DNA of 6,582 nt from NCBI GenBank assembly GCA_031289385.1, contig JAITPP010000092.1, positions 1-6,582 of the forward strand. The letters are read 5' to 3'. This DNA is from Prevotellaceae bacterium (GTDB taxonomy: Bacteria > Bacteroidota > Bacteroidia > Bacteroidales > UBA932). The position numbers were made by a program, and so were the translations under genes. Of this stretch, positions 6,031 to 6,582 are shown in pieces (positions within the stretch are counted from its first letter, which is position 1; every line of letters starts with the position of its first letter). The notes under the pieces were generated by a model. The model did no database searches and was not told the origin of the DNA. It saw nothing but the letters and a program-made list of their open reading frames with translations.

Positions 6031-6582
6031 ATGGACAGAAAAAAACAAATAGAAATTTGCAAATCGTGCAAAAATAAAAAAATCTCGTGGCAACAAGGAA
6101 TAATTTGTTCCTTAACCGATGCTGTTCCCGAATTTGAGGAAAGTTGTCCTGAATATCAAGAAGAAATTACTGAAAAAAAAGAGCACAATAAAGATTATAT
6201 TGGCAAACAAGAGCGAAAAGGCGAACAAAAATTAACAAGTATATTAGTGCTTCTTATAATAATGACAATTATTTCTAATATAATACAAGTGGACAAAGCG
6301 CATCATACACCAACAGGAGGGATTCTGTCAATATTAGTGCAAATAGTTTTATTTCATTATGTTCTTCGAGGAAAAGAATGGGCGAAGATAATTGTAGTTA
6401 CATTGATTTGTTTTGCAATTTTATTTACAATAATAAATATGATATCCTTCTTTATGACAGAGAGATTTTATTCGGATATTATTGATATTGTTATGTTAAT
6501 ATTTCTTGGTATAATTGCAACTTACAGTTATGGAATATATCTATTAAATGCTGATAAAAATTGTATAAAATACTTCAAACAG
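6031..6582 (+). CDS. Cys4-headed four-helix membrane protein, paralog 3 (3' end cut)
   Basis: Function unknown. An open frame of 184 codons runs from the ATG at 6031 to the window edge without a stop. It encodes the four-cysteine head (C10, C13, C26, C39), a longer charged linker (43-68, with IGKQERKGEQKL), four hydrophobic segments at about 69-87, 97-112, 120-142 and 150-172, GKEWAK (114-119) and the tail YSYGIYLL-x2-DKNCIKYFKQ. It therefore has a single module, like paralog 1. Its last 61 nt equal those before the K-N-K-stop of paralog 2, so the gene probably ends three codons and a stop beyond the edge, at about 187 residues. The head is nearest to paralog 2 in DNA. The array may continue to the right. 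Confidence 0.85.
   Translation, partial: MDRKKQIEICKSCKNKKISWQQGIICSLTDAVPEFEESCPEYQEEITEKKEHNKDYIGKQERKGEQKLTSILVLLIIMTIISNIIQVDKAHHTPTGGILSILVQIVLFHYVLRGKEWAKIIVVTLICFAILFTIINMISFFMTERFYSDIIDIVMLIFLGIIATYSYGIYLLNADKNCIKYFKQ

Larger units (their letters stand above)
4482..6582 (+). repeat. Tandem gene array with 12-nt junction repeats
   Basis: Three paralogous genes lie head to tail. The same 12-mer, AAAAACAAATAA, lies at 4482-4493 (overlapping the yraN stop), 5038-5049 (end of gene 1) and 6015-6026 (end of gene 2). At the last two sites it encodes the final K-N-K and stop; each copy is followed within 2-13 nt by a short CT-ATGGACAG start. The first 126 nt of the genes differ at only 4 to 7 positions in any pair (4507-4632, 5052-5177, 6031-6156). 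A 61-nt 3' segment is identical between genes 2 and 3 (5954-6014, 6522-6582). The array runs off the right edge. Confidence 0.85.

Overview
The window looks like chromosomal DNA from a member of the Bacteroidota (probably Bacteroidales-like). The evidence is AT-rich noncoding DNA, the lack of Shine-Dalgarno sequences ahead of every gene, promoter boxes of the Bacteroidota type (TTTG, about 20 bp, TAnnTTTG), and a MutS protein that reads like those of that phylum. This assignment comes from pattern recognition, not a database search.

Layout. Positions 1-19 may hold the first codons of a divergent minus-strand gene with its own promoter at 51-82. Positions 20-778 are a long AT-rich noncoding stretch. 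It contains a 9-nt tandem repeat (136-170), four tandem 17-18-nt palindromes (259-342), a single perfect DnaA-box match (417-425), a low-complexity A/C repeat (654-700) and the mutS promoter (715-747). mutS (779-3391, TTG start) encodes a full-length mismatch recognition ATPase. It is followed by a heptanucleotide satellite (3397-3459) and an AT-rich gap ending in one or two trxA promoters. trxA (3724-4038) is a small thioredoxin, closed by a hairpin terminator (4055-4098). yraN (4121-4483) encodes a UPF0102 nuclease-fold protein.

From 4507 to the right edge runs a tightly packed tandem array of three paralogous genes of unknown function (4507-5049, 5052-6026, 6031-beyond the edge). Each begins with the same 42-residue head carrying four cysteines in a C-x2-C-x12-C-x12-C pattern. 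A charged linker follows, then a four-helix membrane module and a conserved lysine-rich tail. The second gene carries two membrane modules behind one head, as if two tandem copies had fused. The 5' and 3' ends of the copies are almost identical in DNA while the membrane cores have diverged. A 12-nt direct repeat marks the left edge of the array and both internal junctions.

The first three full genes are housekeeping (DNA repair, redox, a nuclease-fold protein) and show no obvious joint pathway. The array is the least explained part of the window: it may be co-transcribed with yraN and seems to be evolving by duplication, fusion and perhaps gene conversion. No RNA gene, CRISPR array or insertion sequence was recognised.
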